A stretch of DNA of 64,000 bases, from positions 5,363,001 through 5,427,000 of the forward strand of contig NZ_CP114200.1 in assembly GCF_029392895.1 (NCBI RefSeq), written 5' to 3'. Below the pieces are notes generated by a model. It had not been told where the DNA came from. It ran no database searches and saw only the letters and a list, made by a program, of their open reading frames with translations. Below, in pieces: positions 32,704 to 41,668 of the stretch. Every line of letters starts with the position of its first letter. Position 1 is the first letter of the stretch. The position numbers and the translations under genes were made by a program. The stretch comes from Streptomyces sp. 71268 (GTDB taxonomy: Bacteria > Actinomycetota > Actinomycetes > Streptomycetales > Streptomycetaceae).

Positions 32704-34233
32704 TCAGCGGACGTCGCCCATCATCGCCACGACCTTCTTGCGGTACATCCAGATGGCGACACCGGCCAGGACCGCCAACGAAGCCTCCGCGGCGACCACC
32801 CCTTCACCGCTGAGGTCCACACCGGCGATGGAGAGCAGGCCCGTCGTGCAGTCGCCCGCGGTGACCGCGAGGAACCAGACGCCCAGCATCTGGCTGGCGT
32901 ACTTCTCGGGCGCCATCTTCGTGGTGACCGAGAGGCCGACCGGGGAGAGGCACAGCTCACCCATGGTCTGGAGCATGTAGATCGAGAGCAGCCAGCCCGG
33001 GCTGACGGTCGAGCCGTCGTTGGCCATGCTCATCGGGACCACGAAGACGAAGAACGAGGCTCCGGTGAGGACCAGCGCCATGGCGAACTTCACCGTGGTG
33101 CTGGGTTCCTTGTTCCGCCGGGCCAGCGCCAGCCACATCCAGGCGAAGACCGGGGCGAGGGCCATGACCCAGGCCGAGTTGACCGACTGGAACCAGGACG
33201 ACGGGAAGCGGATGCCGAAGACGTTGTCCGCCGTCTTGGTCTCGGCGAAGGCGGACAGCGTCGACCCGCCCTGGTCGAAGATCATCCAGAAGACGGCCGC
33301 CGCGGCGAAGAACCAGATGTAGCCGCTGACCTTGGTCTGCTCAAGCTCGGTCAGCTCCTTGTCCCGCTTGATGCGGACGAGCACCGCGATCGGGATGACC
33401 AGGCCGGCGATGGTGATCGGCACGAGCGCCCAGTTGAGGGTGAAGTGACCGGTCAGGGTGACCACGGCGTAGAACGCGGCCGTGATCGCCGTCCAGATCA
33501 GACCCTTGCGGAGCCAGCTCTTGCGCTCCTCGATGTTGAGCGGCGTCGGCACCTGGCTGGAGAGCGGGCTCAGGTGACGGGTGCCGATCAGGAACTGGAT
33601 CAGGCCGAGCGCCATGCCGAGCGCGGCGATGGCGAAGCCGAGGTGCCAGTTGACCTCCTGGCCCACCGTGCCGATGATCAACGGCGCCGCGAAGCCACCG
33701 ATGTTGATGCCGATGTAGAAGATCGTGAAGCCGCCGTCACGGCGCGGGTCTTCCGGGCCCTCGTACAGGTGGCCGACCATCGTGGAGATGTTGGCCTTCA
33801 GCAGGCCGGAGCCGAACGCGACGAGCGCCAGGCCGCCGAAGAACGGCAACTGTCCGGGCACCGCGAGCAGGAGGTGGCCGGCCATGATGATGCTGGCGGC
33901 GATGGCCACGGTCTTCCGCGGCCCCCACACCCGGTCACCGAACCAGCCGCCGGGCATCGCCAGGAGGTAGACCATGGCCAGGTACACGGAGTAGATCGCG
34001 ACCGCGTTGGCCTCGGTCATCTCCAGGCCGCCGCCTTGGCTGCCGTCCTTCGAGTCCGGCCCGCCGGAGATCAGGTAGAGGACGAGCAGGGCCCGCATGC
34101 CGTAGAAGCTGAAGCGCTCCCACATCTCGGTCATGAAGAGAGTGGCCAGGCCGCGAGGGTGGCCGAAGAAGGTCTTGCCGCCGTTGGCAGGGGTTCCCTG
34201 CTTGGCCGCGCCCTTCGTCAGGCTGGACGCCAT
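32704..34233 (-). CDS. POT/PTR2 family proton-coupled di/tripeptide transporter
   Basis: A 509-residue membrane protein with about 12-14 helices. The first-helix motif FMTEMWERFSFYGMRALLVLYL contains the ExxERFxYY-type proton-coupling motif of the family, and GGWFGDRVWGPRKTVAI is the MFS loop 2-3 motif with the PTR2 signature nearby (GSGLLKANISTMVG; FTIFYIGINIGGFAAPLIIG). It imports di- and tripeptides with protons. The start at 34233 (MASSLTKGAAKQG) follows AAGGAAC, and upstream in-frame codons have no family similarity. A perfect inverted repeat, ACCTTTGG-N13-CCAAAGGT, lies about 260 bases upstream. Confidence 0.95.
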   Translation of the reverse strand: MASSLTKGAAKQGTPANGGKTFFGHPRGLATLFMTEMWERFSFYGMRALLVLYLISGGPDSKDGSQGGGLEMTEANAVAIYSVYLAMVYLLAMPGGWFGDRVWGPRKTVAIAASIIMAGHLLLAVPGQLPFFGGLALVAFGSGLLKANISTMVGHLYEGPEDPRRDGGFTIFYIGINIGGFAAPLIIGTVGQEVNWHLGFAIAALGMALGLIQFLIGTRHLSPLSSQVPTPLNIEERKSWLRKGLIWTAITAAFYAVVTLTGHFTLNWALVPITIAGLVIPIAVLVRIKRDKELTELEQTKVSGYIWFFAAAAVFWMIFDQGGSTLSAFAETKTADNVFGIRFPSSWFQSVNSAWVMALAPVFAWMWLALARRNKEPSTTVKFAMALVLTGASFFVFVVPMSMANDGSTVSPGWLLSIYMLQTMGELCLSPVGLSVTTKMAPEKYASQMLGVWFLAVTAGDCTTGLLSIAGVDLSGEGVVAAEASLAVLAGVAIWMYRKKVVAMMGDVR

Positions 34234-35082
34234 GGTTGTTCCTTGGGGGGCTCGGGACGCGAGGCCAAGACGGCTAGCCGGAATCAAGATCACGCGCCCG
34301 GTCGGGTAGCCGGCTTCGACGACGCGTCGCCCACCCCCGTCCCGCGGGGGGCGGTACCCATGGGGGGAACCGGGAAGGGCGGTCACACCGCCGCGCTCCA
34401 CGCCCCCCGCGCGAGGAACACGCGGCGGACCCGGCCGGCAGGTCATTCACTGTGCTTGACGGGGCTGGTGGCTCCAGTCCCGGGCACAAAGAAACCTTTG
34501 GCGCGTCTTGCGAACCAAAGGTCTCAGGGCAGTGCTACAGACGTTCCGTCACCATACGCCAGACGCGGGGCACGAATGGAAGGCGATGAGACGTAACTCA
34601 CGACACATGGTCGCAACTTTTGCCTCGCATTTGAAGAGAACTGGTCAGTCGCTCACGGTGGCCTGATAACGGTCTAACACACACCAGATCGCCCGCGCCG
34701 GGGCGGCGCCGGCAACGGCGGTTCAGCGGCGGCCGTTTGGCCTCCGGAACGCGCGGCTCCGGGTGACACGACTCCGGGGGTGGCCGGCCCGGGTGGCCCG
34801 GGTCGGCGTCGCGGCGGCTCGACCGCGCGCGGCGGGCCTGGGCCGGTGACGTTGGCGGCGGAGCGAGGCCGCCCGCACGTGGCGTGGGCCACGTTCCACG
34901 GGGAGCCGCGAGGCGCGCGGGCTCGGCGCGGAGCGCGCGGCGGGCGCCGGGGGGCGTACGCGGGAGTGGCGGCCGCGACCCGGCGGGCACCCGTGGTCGG
35001 CGGGCCGGGCCCGCGAGGCGTCCGTCGAGCTGAGAGCGCGGGCCCGGCCCTCCTCCGGCCGGTCGCGGACTACCATTCCCGC
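34234..35082. other. non-coding spacer between transporter and two-component system
   Basis: 849 bases with promoters for both divergent units but no supported gene. It holds the inverted repeat ACCTTTGG (34494-34501)/CCAAAGGT (34515-34522) in the more A+T-rich part (34470-34690), probably the transporter control region, and a very G+C-rich part (34700-35070) with only shadow frames. Confidence 0.5.
34494..34522. promoter_or_regulatory. inverted repeat upstream of the peptide transporter
   Basis: ACCTTTGG-N13-CCAAAGGT, perfect 8-base arms, in A+T-richer DNA about 260 bases before the transporter start. Likely an operator or long 5' UTR element; the binding protein is unknown. Confidence 0.45.
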
Positions 35083-35763
35083 ATGACCCGAGTACTGCTC
35101 GCCGAGGATGACGCGTCCATCTCGGAGCCGCTCGCCCGCGCTCTGCGCCGCGAGGGGTACGAGGTCGAGGTGCGCCAGGACGGCCCCACCGCGCTGGACG
35201 CTGGCCTGCAAGGCGGCGTCGATCTGCTCGTCCTCGACCTCGGCCTGCCGGGCATGGACGGCCTGGAGGTCTGTCGGCGGCTGCGCAACGAGGGCCACGG
35301 CTTCCCCGTGCTGGTGCTCACGGCCCGCGCCGACGAAGTAGACACCGTTGTCGGACTGGACGCCGGGGCCGACGACTACGTCACCAAGCCGTTCCGGCTC
35401 GCCGAACTGCTGGCCCGCGTGCGGGCCCTGCTGCGCCGTGGCTCCGTCGAGGCGCAGCAGCCGCAGCCCGCCACCCACGGCGTACGGATCGACGTCGAGT
35501 CCCACCGGGCCTGGATGGGCGACGAGGAGTTGCAGCTCACCGCCAAGGAGTTCGACCTGCTGCGGGTCCTGGTCCGGGACGCGGGCCGGGTCGTCACGCG
35601 CGACCAGCTCATGCGCGAGGTCTGGGACACCACCTGGTGGTCCTCGACCAAGACGCTCGACATGCACATCTCCTGGCTGCGCAAGAAGCTGGGCGACGAC
35701 GCCGCCAACCCGCGCTACATCGCCACGGTGCGCGGCGTGGGCTTCCGGTTCGAGAAGAACTAG
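35083..35763 (+). CDS. OmpR/PhoB family response regulator
   Basis: A 226-residue two-domain regulator. The receiver domain (1-115) has the acidic pair EDD, phospho-acceptor Asp in LLVLDLGLPGMDG, Thr in VLTARA and Lys in VTKPFRLAELLAR. The winged helix (about 130-225) contains LTAKEFDLLRVLVRDAGRVVTRDQLMREVW and STKTLDMHISWLRKKLGDD. ATG 35083 is the family start; TACCAT (35071-35076) ends 6 bases before it, so a leaderless mRNA is likely. It pairs with the histidine kinase 167 bases downstream. Confidence 0.95.
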   Translation: MTRVLLAEDDASISEPLARALRREGYEVEVRQDGPTALDAGLQGGVDLLVLDLGLPGMDGLEVCRRLRNEGHGFPVLVLTARADEVDTVVGLDAGADDYVTKPFRLAELLARVRALLRRGSVEAQQPQPATHGVRIDVESHRAWMGDEELQLTAKEFDLLRVLVRDAGRVVTRDQLMREVWDTTWWSSTKTLDMHISWLRKKLGDDAANPRYIATVRGVGFRFEKN

Positions 35764-35820
35764 CGCCGGAACCCGGCGAGGAGACCCGGTGGTAAACGCC
35801 GGAAACTCGCAGAGACGGTG

Positions 35821-35855
35821 AAAGTCGACAGAAAGCCAGTAAAAAGCCGACAGAA
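35821..35855. promoter_or_regulatory. direct repeats between response regulator and kinase genes
   Basis: AAAGTCGACAGAA (35821-35833) and AAAGCCGACAGAA (35843-35855) match at 12 of 13 positions and are spaced 22 bases, two helical turns, as in tandem sites of OmpR/PhoB-type regulators. They could be an autoregulatory site giving the kinase its own promoter. Confidence 0.5.
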
Positions 35856-35889
35856 TGTGGGCGGAAGACTGGCCGGAACCGCACCTGAA

Positions 35890-35905
35890 CGCTGAACACT
35901 CAGCG
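35890..35905. promoter_or_regulatory. inverted repeat just before the kinase start
   Basis: CGCTGA-ACAC-TCAGCG, perfect 6-base arms, 25 bases before the histidine kinase start. It may be an operator or an mRNA hairpin controlling kinase translation. Confidence 0.4.
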
Positions 35906-35930
35906 CTGACCCGAACACGGTAGTGGGCCC

Positions 35931-37184
35931 ATGCGTCGCCGTTTGATCAATTCCACGCTCGCGGTGGTGCTCGTCGTCATCGCCGTCTTCGGCGTCTCCC
36001 TGGTCATCGTGGAGACCCGCACCATCGAGAACAGCGCCCAGGAGAGCGTGGAGTCCGAGGCCCTGCGGCTGCTCAGCATCGTGGACGGGCGGCTCATCGG
36101 CGGCGAGGCGGTCACCCCCAAGGTGCTGAGCGAACAGATCACCACCGACCGCTACGCCCGCATCACCGTCCCCGGCCAGTCCGCCCCGCTGGAGATCGGC
36201 GACCGCCCGTCGGGCGGCGTCATCGCCGCGGAGGAGAAGGGCGCGAAGGGCGTGACGGTCCGGGTCGAGGAGTCGCACGGCACCGTCGGCCGGGAGATCG
36301 GCCGCACGTTACTGATCATCCTGGCGGTGGCCCTGCTGGCCGTCGCGGCGGCCGTCATCCTCGCCGTACGGCAGGCGCACCGGCTCGCCGCGCCCCTCAC
36401 GGACCTGGCCGAGACCGCCGAACGCCTCGGCTCGGGCGACCCGCGGCCCCGGCACCGGCGGTACGGCGTCCCCGAACTCGACCGGGTCGCCGACGTACTC
36501 GACTCCAGCGCCGAGCGCATCGCGCGGATGCTCACCGCCGAGCGCCGGCTCGCCGCCGACGCCTCGCACCAACTGCGCACGCCGCTGACGGCGCTGTCCA
36601 TGCGCCTTGAGGAGATCACGCTCACCGACGAGCCGGAGACCGTCAAGGAGGAGGCCACCATCGCGCTGGCCCAGGTCGAGCGGCTGACCGACGTCGTACA
36701 GCGGCTGCTCACCAACTCCCGGGACCCGCGCTCCGGCTCGGCCGTCGCCTTCGACCTGGACGAGGTCGTCAAGCAGCAGATCGAGGAGTGGCGCCCGGCT
36801 TACCGCAGCGAGGGCCGGGCCGTCGTCCGCTCCGGCAAGAAGGGGCTGCGGGCGGTCGGCACCCCGGGCGCGGTGGCCCAGGTGCTGGCGACGTTGATCG
36901 AGAACTCGCTGATGCACGGCGGCGGCACGGTGGCGCTGCGCACCCGGGTCACCGGCAACCAGGCCGTGGTCGAGGTCTCGGACGAGGGCCCGGGCGTCCC
37001 CGCCGACCTGGGCGCCCGCGTCTTCGAGCGCACGGTCAGCGGCCGCAACTCCACGGGCCTCGGCCTCGCCGTGGCCCGCGACCTGGCCGAGGCGGACGGC
37101 GGCCGACTGGAACTCCTCCAGCAGCAGCCGCCGATCTTCGCCCTCTTCCTCAGCCGCGAGGCCGAGTCCGCGTACGAGGCGTGA
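35931..37184 (+). CDS. sensor histidine kinase (HAMP-HisKA-HATPase)
   Basis: A 417-residue membrane kinase: helix 1 at about 9-28 (LAVVLVVIAVFGVSLVIV), an extracytoplasmic sensor of about 95 residues, helix 2 at about 124-146 (LLIILAVALLAVAAAVILAV), then HAMP. The H box is LAADASHQLRTPLTALSMRLEEI (phospho-accepting His about 213), with N box LIENSLMHGGG, G1 VSDEGPGVP and G2 NSTGLGLAVARDLAEADGG. It is the partner of the OmpR-type regulator just upstream. The signal is unknown; there is no extra cytoplasmic PAS or GAF domain. Confidence 0.94.
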   Translation: MRRRLINSTLAVVLVVIAVFGVSLVIVETRTIENSAQESVESEALRLLSIVDGRLIGGEAVTPKVLSEQITTDRYARITVPGQSAPLEIGDRPSGGVIAAEEKGAKGVTVRVEESHGTVGREIGRTLLIILAVALLAVAAAVILAVRQAHRLAAPLTDLAETAERLGSGDPRPRHRRYGVPELDRVADVLDSSAERIARMLTAERRLAADASHQLRTPLTALSMRLEEITLTDEPETVKEEATIALAQVERLTDVVQRLLTNSRDPRSGSAVAFDLDEVVKQQIEEWRPAYRSEGRAVVRSGKKGLRAVGTPGAVAQVLATLIENSLMHGGGTVALRTRVTGNQAVVEVSDEGPGVPADLGARVFERTVSGRNSTGLGLAVARDLAEADGGRLELLQQQPPIFALFLSREAESAYEA

Positions 37185-37189
37185 GCCGT

Positions 37190-37340
37190 AGGCGTAAGCC
37201 GCAGGTGTCAGGCGTGTGGGCGCGAGGAGTGAGCCGTGTGCGCGCGGGCGCGAGCCGTACGTGGGTGGGCGCGCGCCGTACGTAAGAGGCCCGCGCCGCG
37301 CGTACGAGGCGTGGGCCGTGGGCGCGAGGTGGCGCGGGGG
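37190..37340. repeat. degenerate GAGCCGTACGTGGG-type repeats
   Basis: After the kinase stop codon, words such as GTGAGCCGT, GCGAGCCGTACG and GCGCCGTACG recur every 20-35 bases. They resemble the CCGTACG-rich spacers elsewhere in the window. No gene is seen here. Confidence 0.4.
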
Positions 37341-37352
37341 CGTGCGGGTGGG

Positions 37353-37868
37353 CTACTTGGCGCGGCCGGCCTGGGCGCGCTCGCGCTGCTCGGCCGTGGT
37401 GAGGAACGACTCGGCCGTCTGCACCGCCTCGCGGGCGGGCAGCGCCCGGAACACCCAGGTGCGGTACGACCAGAAGCGGAAGAGGGTCGCGATGCCGATG
37501 CCGAGGAACTTGAACACGTTGCTCTGCAGCGGGGTGTCCCAGTCGAAGCCGTACGTCGCGGTGTAGAGGATGCCGTTCTCGATCACCAGGCCGATCGCGC
37601 TGAACAGCAGGAACAGGCTCAGCTCCTTGGCCCGGCCGCTCTTGTCGCGGTCCCGGTAGGTGAAGTACCGGAAGCCCACGTAGTTGAAGGCGATGGCGAC
37701 GACCGTCGCCAGGATGCTCGCGCGCACCACGGGCAGCTCGGTCATGTGCCGGACGAGGTTGAAGACCGCGAGATTGACGAGGAGGCCCACACCACCCACG
37801 GCGCCGAACTTGGCGACCTCGCGCATGAGCAGTTCCAGCCGCATACGCAGCGCGCGCCGTTCACTCAT
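37353..37868 (-). CDS. GtrA-family membrane protein
   Basis: A 171-residue protein with four transmembrane helices typical of GtrA (flippase-like, often linked to lipid-carrier sugar transfer in cell-wall polysaccharide assembly). It begins with the family pattern EVAKFGAVGGVGLLVNLAVFNL, followed by ILATVVAIAFNYVGFRYFTYR, LFLLFSAIGLVIENGILY and NVFKFLGIGIATLFRFWSYRTWVF. The C-terminal 30 residues are soluble. The start at 37868 is preferred over 37904, which has a Shine-Dalgarno too close. It is convergent with the kinase and divergent from purK. Confidence 0.9.
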   Translation of the reverse strand: MSERRALRMRLELLMREVAKFGAVGGVGLLVNLAVFNLVRHMTELPVVRASILATVVAIAFNYVGFRYFTYRDRDKSGRAKELSLFLLFSAIGLVIENGILYTATYGFDWDTPLQSNVFKFLGIGIATLFRFWSYRTWVFRALPAREAVQTAESFLTTAEQRERAQAGRAK

Positions 37869-38038
37869 AGTGATCGTCTTACTCCGTATCGCGGTTGTCG
37901 GCATTACTCCATCTGCTTCATGCTAACCAGCCGCGGCCGGGGGCGCGTCCGGGTATCGGGGATCACCGCCCTGACCCACCTTGGAGGTTCCTACGAGCGC
38001 ACGCGGGGCCCACTGGCTGATACGGCTACCCTGGGTGG

Positions 38039-39187
38039 GTGACGTTCCCTGTAATTGGCATGGTCGGCGGGGGCCAGCTCGCGCGTATGACGCACGAGGC
38101 GGGCATCCCCCTCGGCGTCAAGTTCAAGCTCCTCAGCGACACCCCGACGGACTCCGCGGCGCAGGTCGTCGGCGATGTCGTCGTCGGTGACTACCACGAT
38201 CTGGAGACCCTTCGTAGCTTCGCACAAGGCTGTGACGTGATCACGTTCGATCACGAGCACGTGCCGATGGAGCACCTGCGAGCCCTGGAGGCCGACGGCA
38301 TCGCGGTCCGGCCCGGCTCGCGGGCGCTGGTGCACGCCCAGGACAAGGGCGTCATGCGGGCCAGGCTCGACGAGATCGGCGTGCCGTGCCCGCGTCACCG
38401 GATCGTCACCGACCCCGCCGACGTCGCCCGGTTCGCCGCCGAGGGCGACGGCTTCCCCGTCGTCCTGAAGACGGTGCGCGGCGGCTACGACGGCAAGGGC
38501 GTCTGGGTCGTGCGCGACGAGGCCGAGGCGGCCGAGCCGTTCCGCGCCGGCGTGCCGGTGCTGGCCGAGGAGAAGGTCCCCTTCGTGCGTGAGCTGGCGG
38601 CCAACGTGGTGCGCTCGCCGCACGGCCAGGCCGTGGCGTACCCCGTGGTCGAGTCGATCCAGGTGAACGGCGTCTGCGACACGGTCATCGCCCCCGCGCC
38701 CGACCTGGACCCCGAGCTGTCCGCGCACGCGCAGCAGCTCGCCCTGCGGATCGCCGAGGAACTGGACGTCACCGGCCACCTGGCCGTGGAACTCTTCGAG
38801 GTCCAGCGCCCCGACGGCCCCGCGGTGCTGGTCAACGAGCTGGCGATGCGCCCGCACAACTCGGGCCACTGGACCCAGGACGGCGCCGTCACCTCGCAGT
38901 TCGCCAACCACGTGCGCGCCGTGCTCGACCTGCCGCTGGGCGACCCGCGCCCGCGCGCCCGCTGGGCCGTGATGGCCAACGTCCTCGGTGGCGACTACCC
39001 CGACATGTACGGGGCGTACCTGCACTGCATGGCGCGCGACCCTGGCCTGAAGATCCATATGTACGGTAAAGATGTGAAGCCCGGCCGCAAGGTCGGCCAC
39101 GTCAATACCTACGGCGACGACTTGGCCGACGTGCGCGAGCGCGCGAGCCATGCCGCCGGTTACCTGCGAGGAACGATCACGGAATGA
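38039..39187 (+). CDS. purK: 5-(carboxyamino)imidazole ribonucleotide synthase
   Basis: A 382-residue ATP-grasp enzyme that makes N5-CAIR from AIR, bicarbonate and ATP in purine synthesis. The start [17 protein letters not shown] is the PurK signature. [34 protein letters not shown] (ATP-grasp loop) and ELFEVQ...[20 protein letters not shown] (metal-binding Glu/Asn, then ATP/substrate site) are all present. A possible -10 TACCCT (38027-38032) ends 6 bases before GTG 38039, so it may be leaderless. It overlaps purE by ATGA, and the two enzymes work in sequence. Confidence 0.97.
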   Translation: MTFPVIGMVGGGQLARMTHEAGIPLGVKFKLLSDTPTDSAAQVVGDVVVGDYHDLETLRSFAQGCDVITFDHEHVPMEHLRALEADGIAVRPGSRALVHAQDKGVMRARLDEIGVPCPRHRIVTDPADVARFAAEGDGFPVVLKTVRGGYDGKGVWVVRDEAEAAEPFRAGVPVLAEEKVPFVRELAANVVRSPHGQAVAYPVVESIQVNGVCDTVIAPAPDLDPELSAHAQQLALRIAEELDVTGHLAVELFEVQRPDGPAVLVNELAMRPHNSGHWTQDGAVTSQFANHVRAVLDLPLGDPRPRARWAVMANVLGGDYPDMYGAYLHCMARDPGLKIHMYGKDVKPGRKVGHVNTYGDDLADVRERASHAAGYLRGTITE

Positions 39188-39708
39188 CTTCGCCGCTCAT
39201 TGGGATCGTCATGGGGTCCGACTCCGACTGGCCCGTCATGGAAGCCGCCGCCAAGGCCCTGGACGAGTTCGAGATCGGTTACGAGGTCGATGTCGTCTCC
39301 GCGCACCGGATGCCCCGCGAGATGATCGCGTACGGGGAGCAGGCCGCGGACCGGGGGCTCAAGGCGATCATCGCCGGCGCGGGTGGCGCGGCCCACCTGC
39401 CGGGGATGCTGGCCTCCGTCACGCCGCTGCCGGTCATCGGCGTGCCGGTGCCGCTGAAGTACCTGGACGGCATGGACTCGCTGCTGTCCATCGTGCAGAT
39501 GCCGGCGGGCGTCCCGGTCGCCACGGTCTCGGTCGGCGGCGCCCGCAACGCGGGCCTGCTCGCGGCCCGGATGCTCGCCGCGTACGACCCGGACCTGCTG
39601 GCCCGGATGCGGCAGTTCCAGGAGGAGCTGAACGAGCAGGCCACCGAGAAGGGCAAGCGCCTGCGGGCCCGCGTCGAGGGTTCGGGCAGCTTCGGCTTCG
39701 CGAAGTAG
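39184..39708 (+). CDS. purE: N5-carboxyaminoimidazole ribonucleotide mutase
   Basis: A 174-residue class I PurE that converts N5-CAIR to CAIR. It has [16 protein letters not shown] (substrate-binding Ser/Asp), [16 protein letters not shown] (catalytic His), [12 protein letters not shown] and PVIGVPVP...[20 protein letters not shown]. Its length is normal for bacterial PurE. The ATG at 39184 overlaps purK by 4 bases, implying coupled translation. Confidence 0.97.
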   Translation: MTSPLIGIVMGSDSDWPVMEAAAKALDEFEIGYEVDVVSAHRMPREMIAYGEQAADRGLKAIIAGAGGAAHLPGMLASVTPLPVIGVPVPLKYLDGMDSLLSIVQMPAGVPVATVSVGGARNAGLLAARMLAAYDPDLLARMRQFQEELNEQATEKGKRLRARVEGSGSFGFAK

Positions 39709-40036
39709 CCGGCCCGGGCGTCGCGGGGCGGCGGGTTCCGGTCGCGCGGGCCGGGCGGTGGCGCCGCGCCGTACGCCCCGCGCGCCCGCCCCACGACCTG
39801 CCGCCTACCCCGCGCCGCGGTCCGCCGCGCACGGCTCGCGGCGCCGCGGCCAGCCGCCGCCCGTCGTTTAGCGGCCGCCCGGGACGGGGAACCCAGCATC
39901 CGCGGAAACGATGTCAGCACGGAAGCGCGGAAGCACGGAAGCGCGGAACGAGCCGCCACCGCCGGCACCTCCGCCGGCGACCGCACGACCGCGCGCGCCA
40001 GCGACAGCGCGCGCGACAGCGACGATGGGGATGTGA
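39709..40036. other. spacer with a 16-bp tandem duplication
   Basis: No gene. Positions 39918-39949 hold two copies of CACGGAAGCGCGGAA(G/C), 15 of 16 identical. The rest is G+C-rich filler upstream of the dipeptidase; no clear promoter is seen. Confidence 0.45.
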
Positions 40037-41302
40037 GTGACCGTGTCACGTGAAGGCGCCAGCGACGGGCAGCAGTCGGAGTCGGGTCCGGCCGTGGTCG
40101 CCCCCGCCCCCGAACTCCTGGCCCGCGCCCGCGAACTGCTCGCCGAGTATCCCGTGGTCGACGGCCACAACGACCTGCCCTGGGCGCTCCGGGAGATCGG
40201 CTACGACCTCGACGAGCGCGACCTGGCCACCGACCTGAGCGCCCACCAGCACACGGACATCCCGCGCATGCGGGCCGGCGGCCTCGGCGCGCAGTTCTGG
40301 TCGGTGTTCGTACGCTCCGACTACGCCGGCGACCAGGCGGTCAGCGCGACCCTGGAACAGATCGACGTCGTACGCCGCTTCGTGGACCGCTACCCCGACG
40401 ACCTGCGGCTCGCCCTGACCGCCGACGACATGGAGGCGGCCCGCGCCGAGGGCCGGATCGCCTCGCTCATGGGCGCCGAGGGCGGCCACTCCATCGACTG
40501 CTCGCTGGGTACGCTGCGTGCCCTGTACGAGCTGGGCGTCCGCTACATGACGCTCACCCACAACGACAACGTGCCCTGGGCGGACTCGGCCACCGACGAC
40601 CCGGGCGTGGGCGGCCTCAGCCCCTTCGGGCACGAGGTCGTGCGCGAGATGAACCGCCTTGGCATGCTCGTGGACCTCTCCCACGTGGCCCCCGCGACGA
40701 TGCGGGCCGCGCTGCGCACCAGCGAGGCCCCGGTGATCTTCTCGCACTCGTCGGCGCGGTCCGTCTGCGACCACGTCCGCAACATCCCGGACGGCGTCCT
40801 TGAGCAACTGCCCGCCAACGGCGGCGTGGCGATGGTGACGTTCGTACCGAAGTTCATCCTGCCCGAGGCCATCGAGTGGACCCTGGCCGCCGACGCCAAC
40901 ATGAGCGCCAACGGCCTGCACCCGCTGGACACCTCCGCCGAGGGCATGCGCGTACAGCGCGCCTTCGAGGCGGCGAACCCGCGCCCGCTGGCCACGGCCA
41001 AGACGGTCGCCGACCACCTGGACCACATGCGCGAGGTCGCGGGCGTCGACCACCTGGGCATCGGCGGCGACTACGACGGCGTCGCCTTCACCCCCGCCGA
41101 CCTCGCCGACGTCTCCGGCTACCCCACCCTCATCGCCGAACTCCTCGACCGCGGCTGGTCGGAGGCCGACCTCGCCAAGCTGACCTGGAAGAACGCGGTC
41201 CGGGTACTCCGCGCGGCGGAGGACGTCTCCCGCGACCTGCGGGCCCGCCGCGCCCCGTCGATCGCCACGTTCGAGGCGCTGGACGGCAAGAGCAGGCGGT
41301 AG
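40037..41302 (+). CDS. membrane dipeptidase (renal dipeptidase, M19 family)
   Basis: A 421-residue dizinc M19 dipeptidase. [10 protein letters not shown] holds the first metal His-x-Asp, [42 protein letters not shown] contains the bridging Glu and substrate residues, and [15 protein letters not shown]-like [11 protein letters not shown] and LGIGGDYDG provide the other metal ligands. No signal peptide is visible, so it is probably cytosolic despite the family name. It may hydrolyse dipeptides including those with D-residues. It follows purE by 328 bases. Confidence 0.94.
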   Translation: MTVSREGASDGQQSESGPAVVAPAPELLARARELLAEYPVVDGHNDLPWALREIGYDLDERDLATDLSAHQHTDIPRMRAGGLGAQFWSVFVRSDYAGDQAVSATLEQIDVVRRFVDRYPDDLRLALTADDMEAARAEGRIASLMGAEGGHSIDCSLGTLRALYELGVRYMTLTHNDNVPWADSATDDPGVGGLSPFGHEVVREMNRLGMLVDLSHVAPATMRAALRTSEAPVIFSHSSARSVCDHVRNIPDGVLEQLPANGGVAMVTFVPKFILPEAIEWTLAADANMSANGLHPLDTSAEGMRVQRAFEAANPRPLATAKTVADHLDHMREVAGVDHLGIGGDYDGVAFTPADLADVSGYPTLIAELLDRGWSEADLAKLTWKNAVRVLRAAEDVSRDLRARRAPSIATFEALDGKSRR

Positions 41303-41546
41303 CGGCTGGGGCTGCGCCTGCGGTTGGGGCGGGCTGGGTTGGGTGGGGTTGGGCCGAAGCTGGCCTGGCTCTCCCCGCCCCGGCACGGCCGTCTGACCGC
41401 GCGTGGCTGGGCGTGGCGCCATCGCGGTCGTCGGTGATCGATTGATGGCCACTTCTGTCCTTCGCGGACCTCGGCCGCCCACCCACCCCCATGCTGGTGT
41501 CAGCCTCCAGCCGGGAGGACAGCCAGGACAGCCAGGAGGGGCCGCC

Positions 41547-41660
41547 GTGGGCGATCACCGCAAGCCGGACCCGGACCCAGGCCAGGGGAAGCCGCCGCCC
41601 GGCAACTCCGACGGGAAGGTGCCGGACCCGCCACCGCCCTCGGGCAACCGGCGGAAGTAG
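41547..41660 (+). CDS. 37-residue charged Pro-rich peptide, probable RiPP (imiditide-like) precursor
   Basis: This gene is below usual annotation size. GTG 41547 lies 7 bases after a perfect AGGAGG (41534-41539). The product is 37 residues, lacks Cys, Trp and any hydrophobic stretch, is rich in Pro and Gly, and carries many charges (Asp, Lys, Arg). It has one Asp-Gly pair at residues 22-23 (NSDGK), the bond most prone to aspartimide formation. Eight bases after its stop begins a PIMT-like methyltransferase. Imiditides are RiPPs made of a linear multiply charged precursor and such a methyltransferase that esterifies one Asp, which then cyclises to aspartimide. Longer in-frame starts (41445, 41403) have poor codon use. 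Confidence 0.65.
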   Translation: MGDHRKPDPDPGQGKPPPGNSDGKVPDPPPPSGNRRK

Positions 41661-41668
41661 CCGTACCC

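Noticed and set aside
34780..35082. A 101-residue N-terminal extension of the OmpR-type regulator
   Set aside because: The receiver domain begins at ATG 35083 as in all relatives; the extension is Arg/Gly-rich without conservation signals and a -10-like hexamer lies within it.
41403..41546. Longer N-terminal versions of the small RiPP-like peptide (starts at 41403 or 41445)
   Set aside because: The added codons include the AGGAGG ribosome site and many A- or T-ending codons, unlike coding DNA here; GTG 41547 has ideal spacing.
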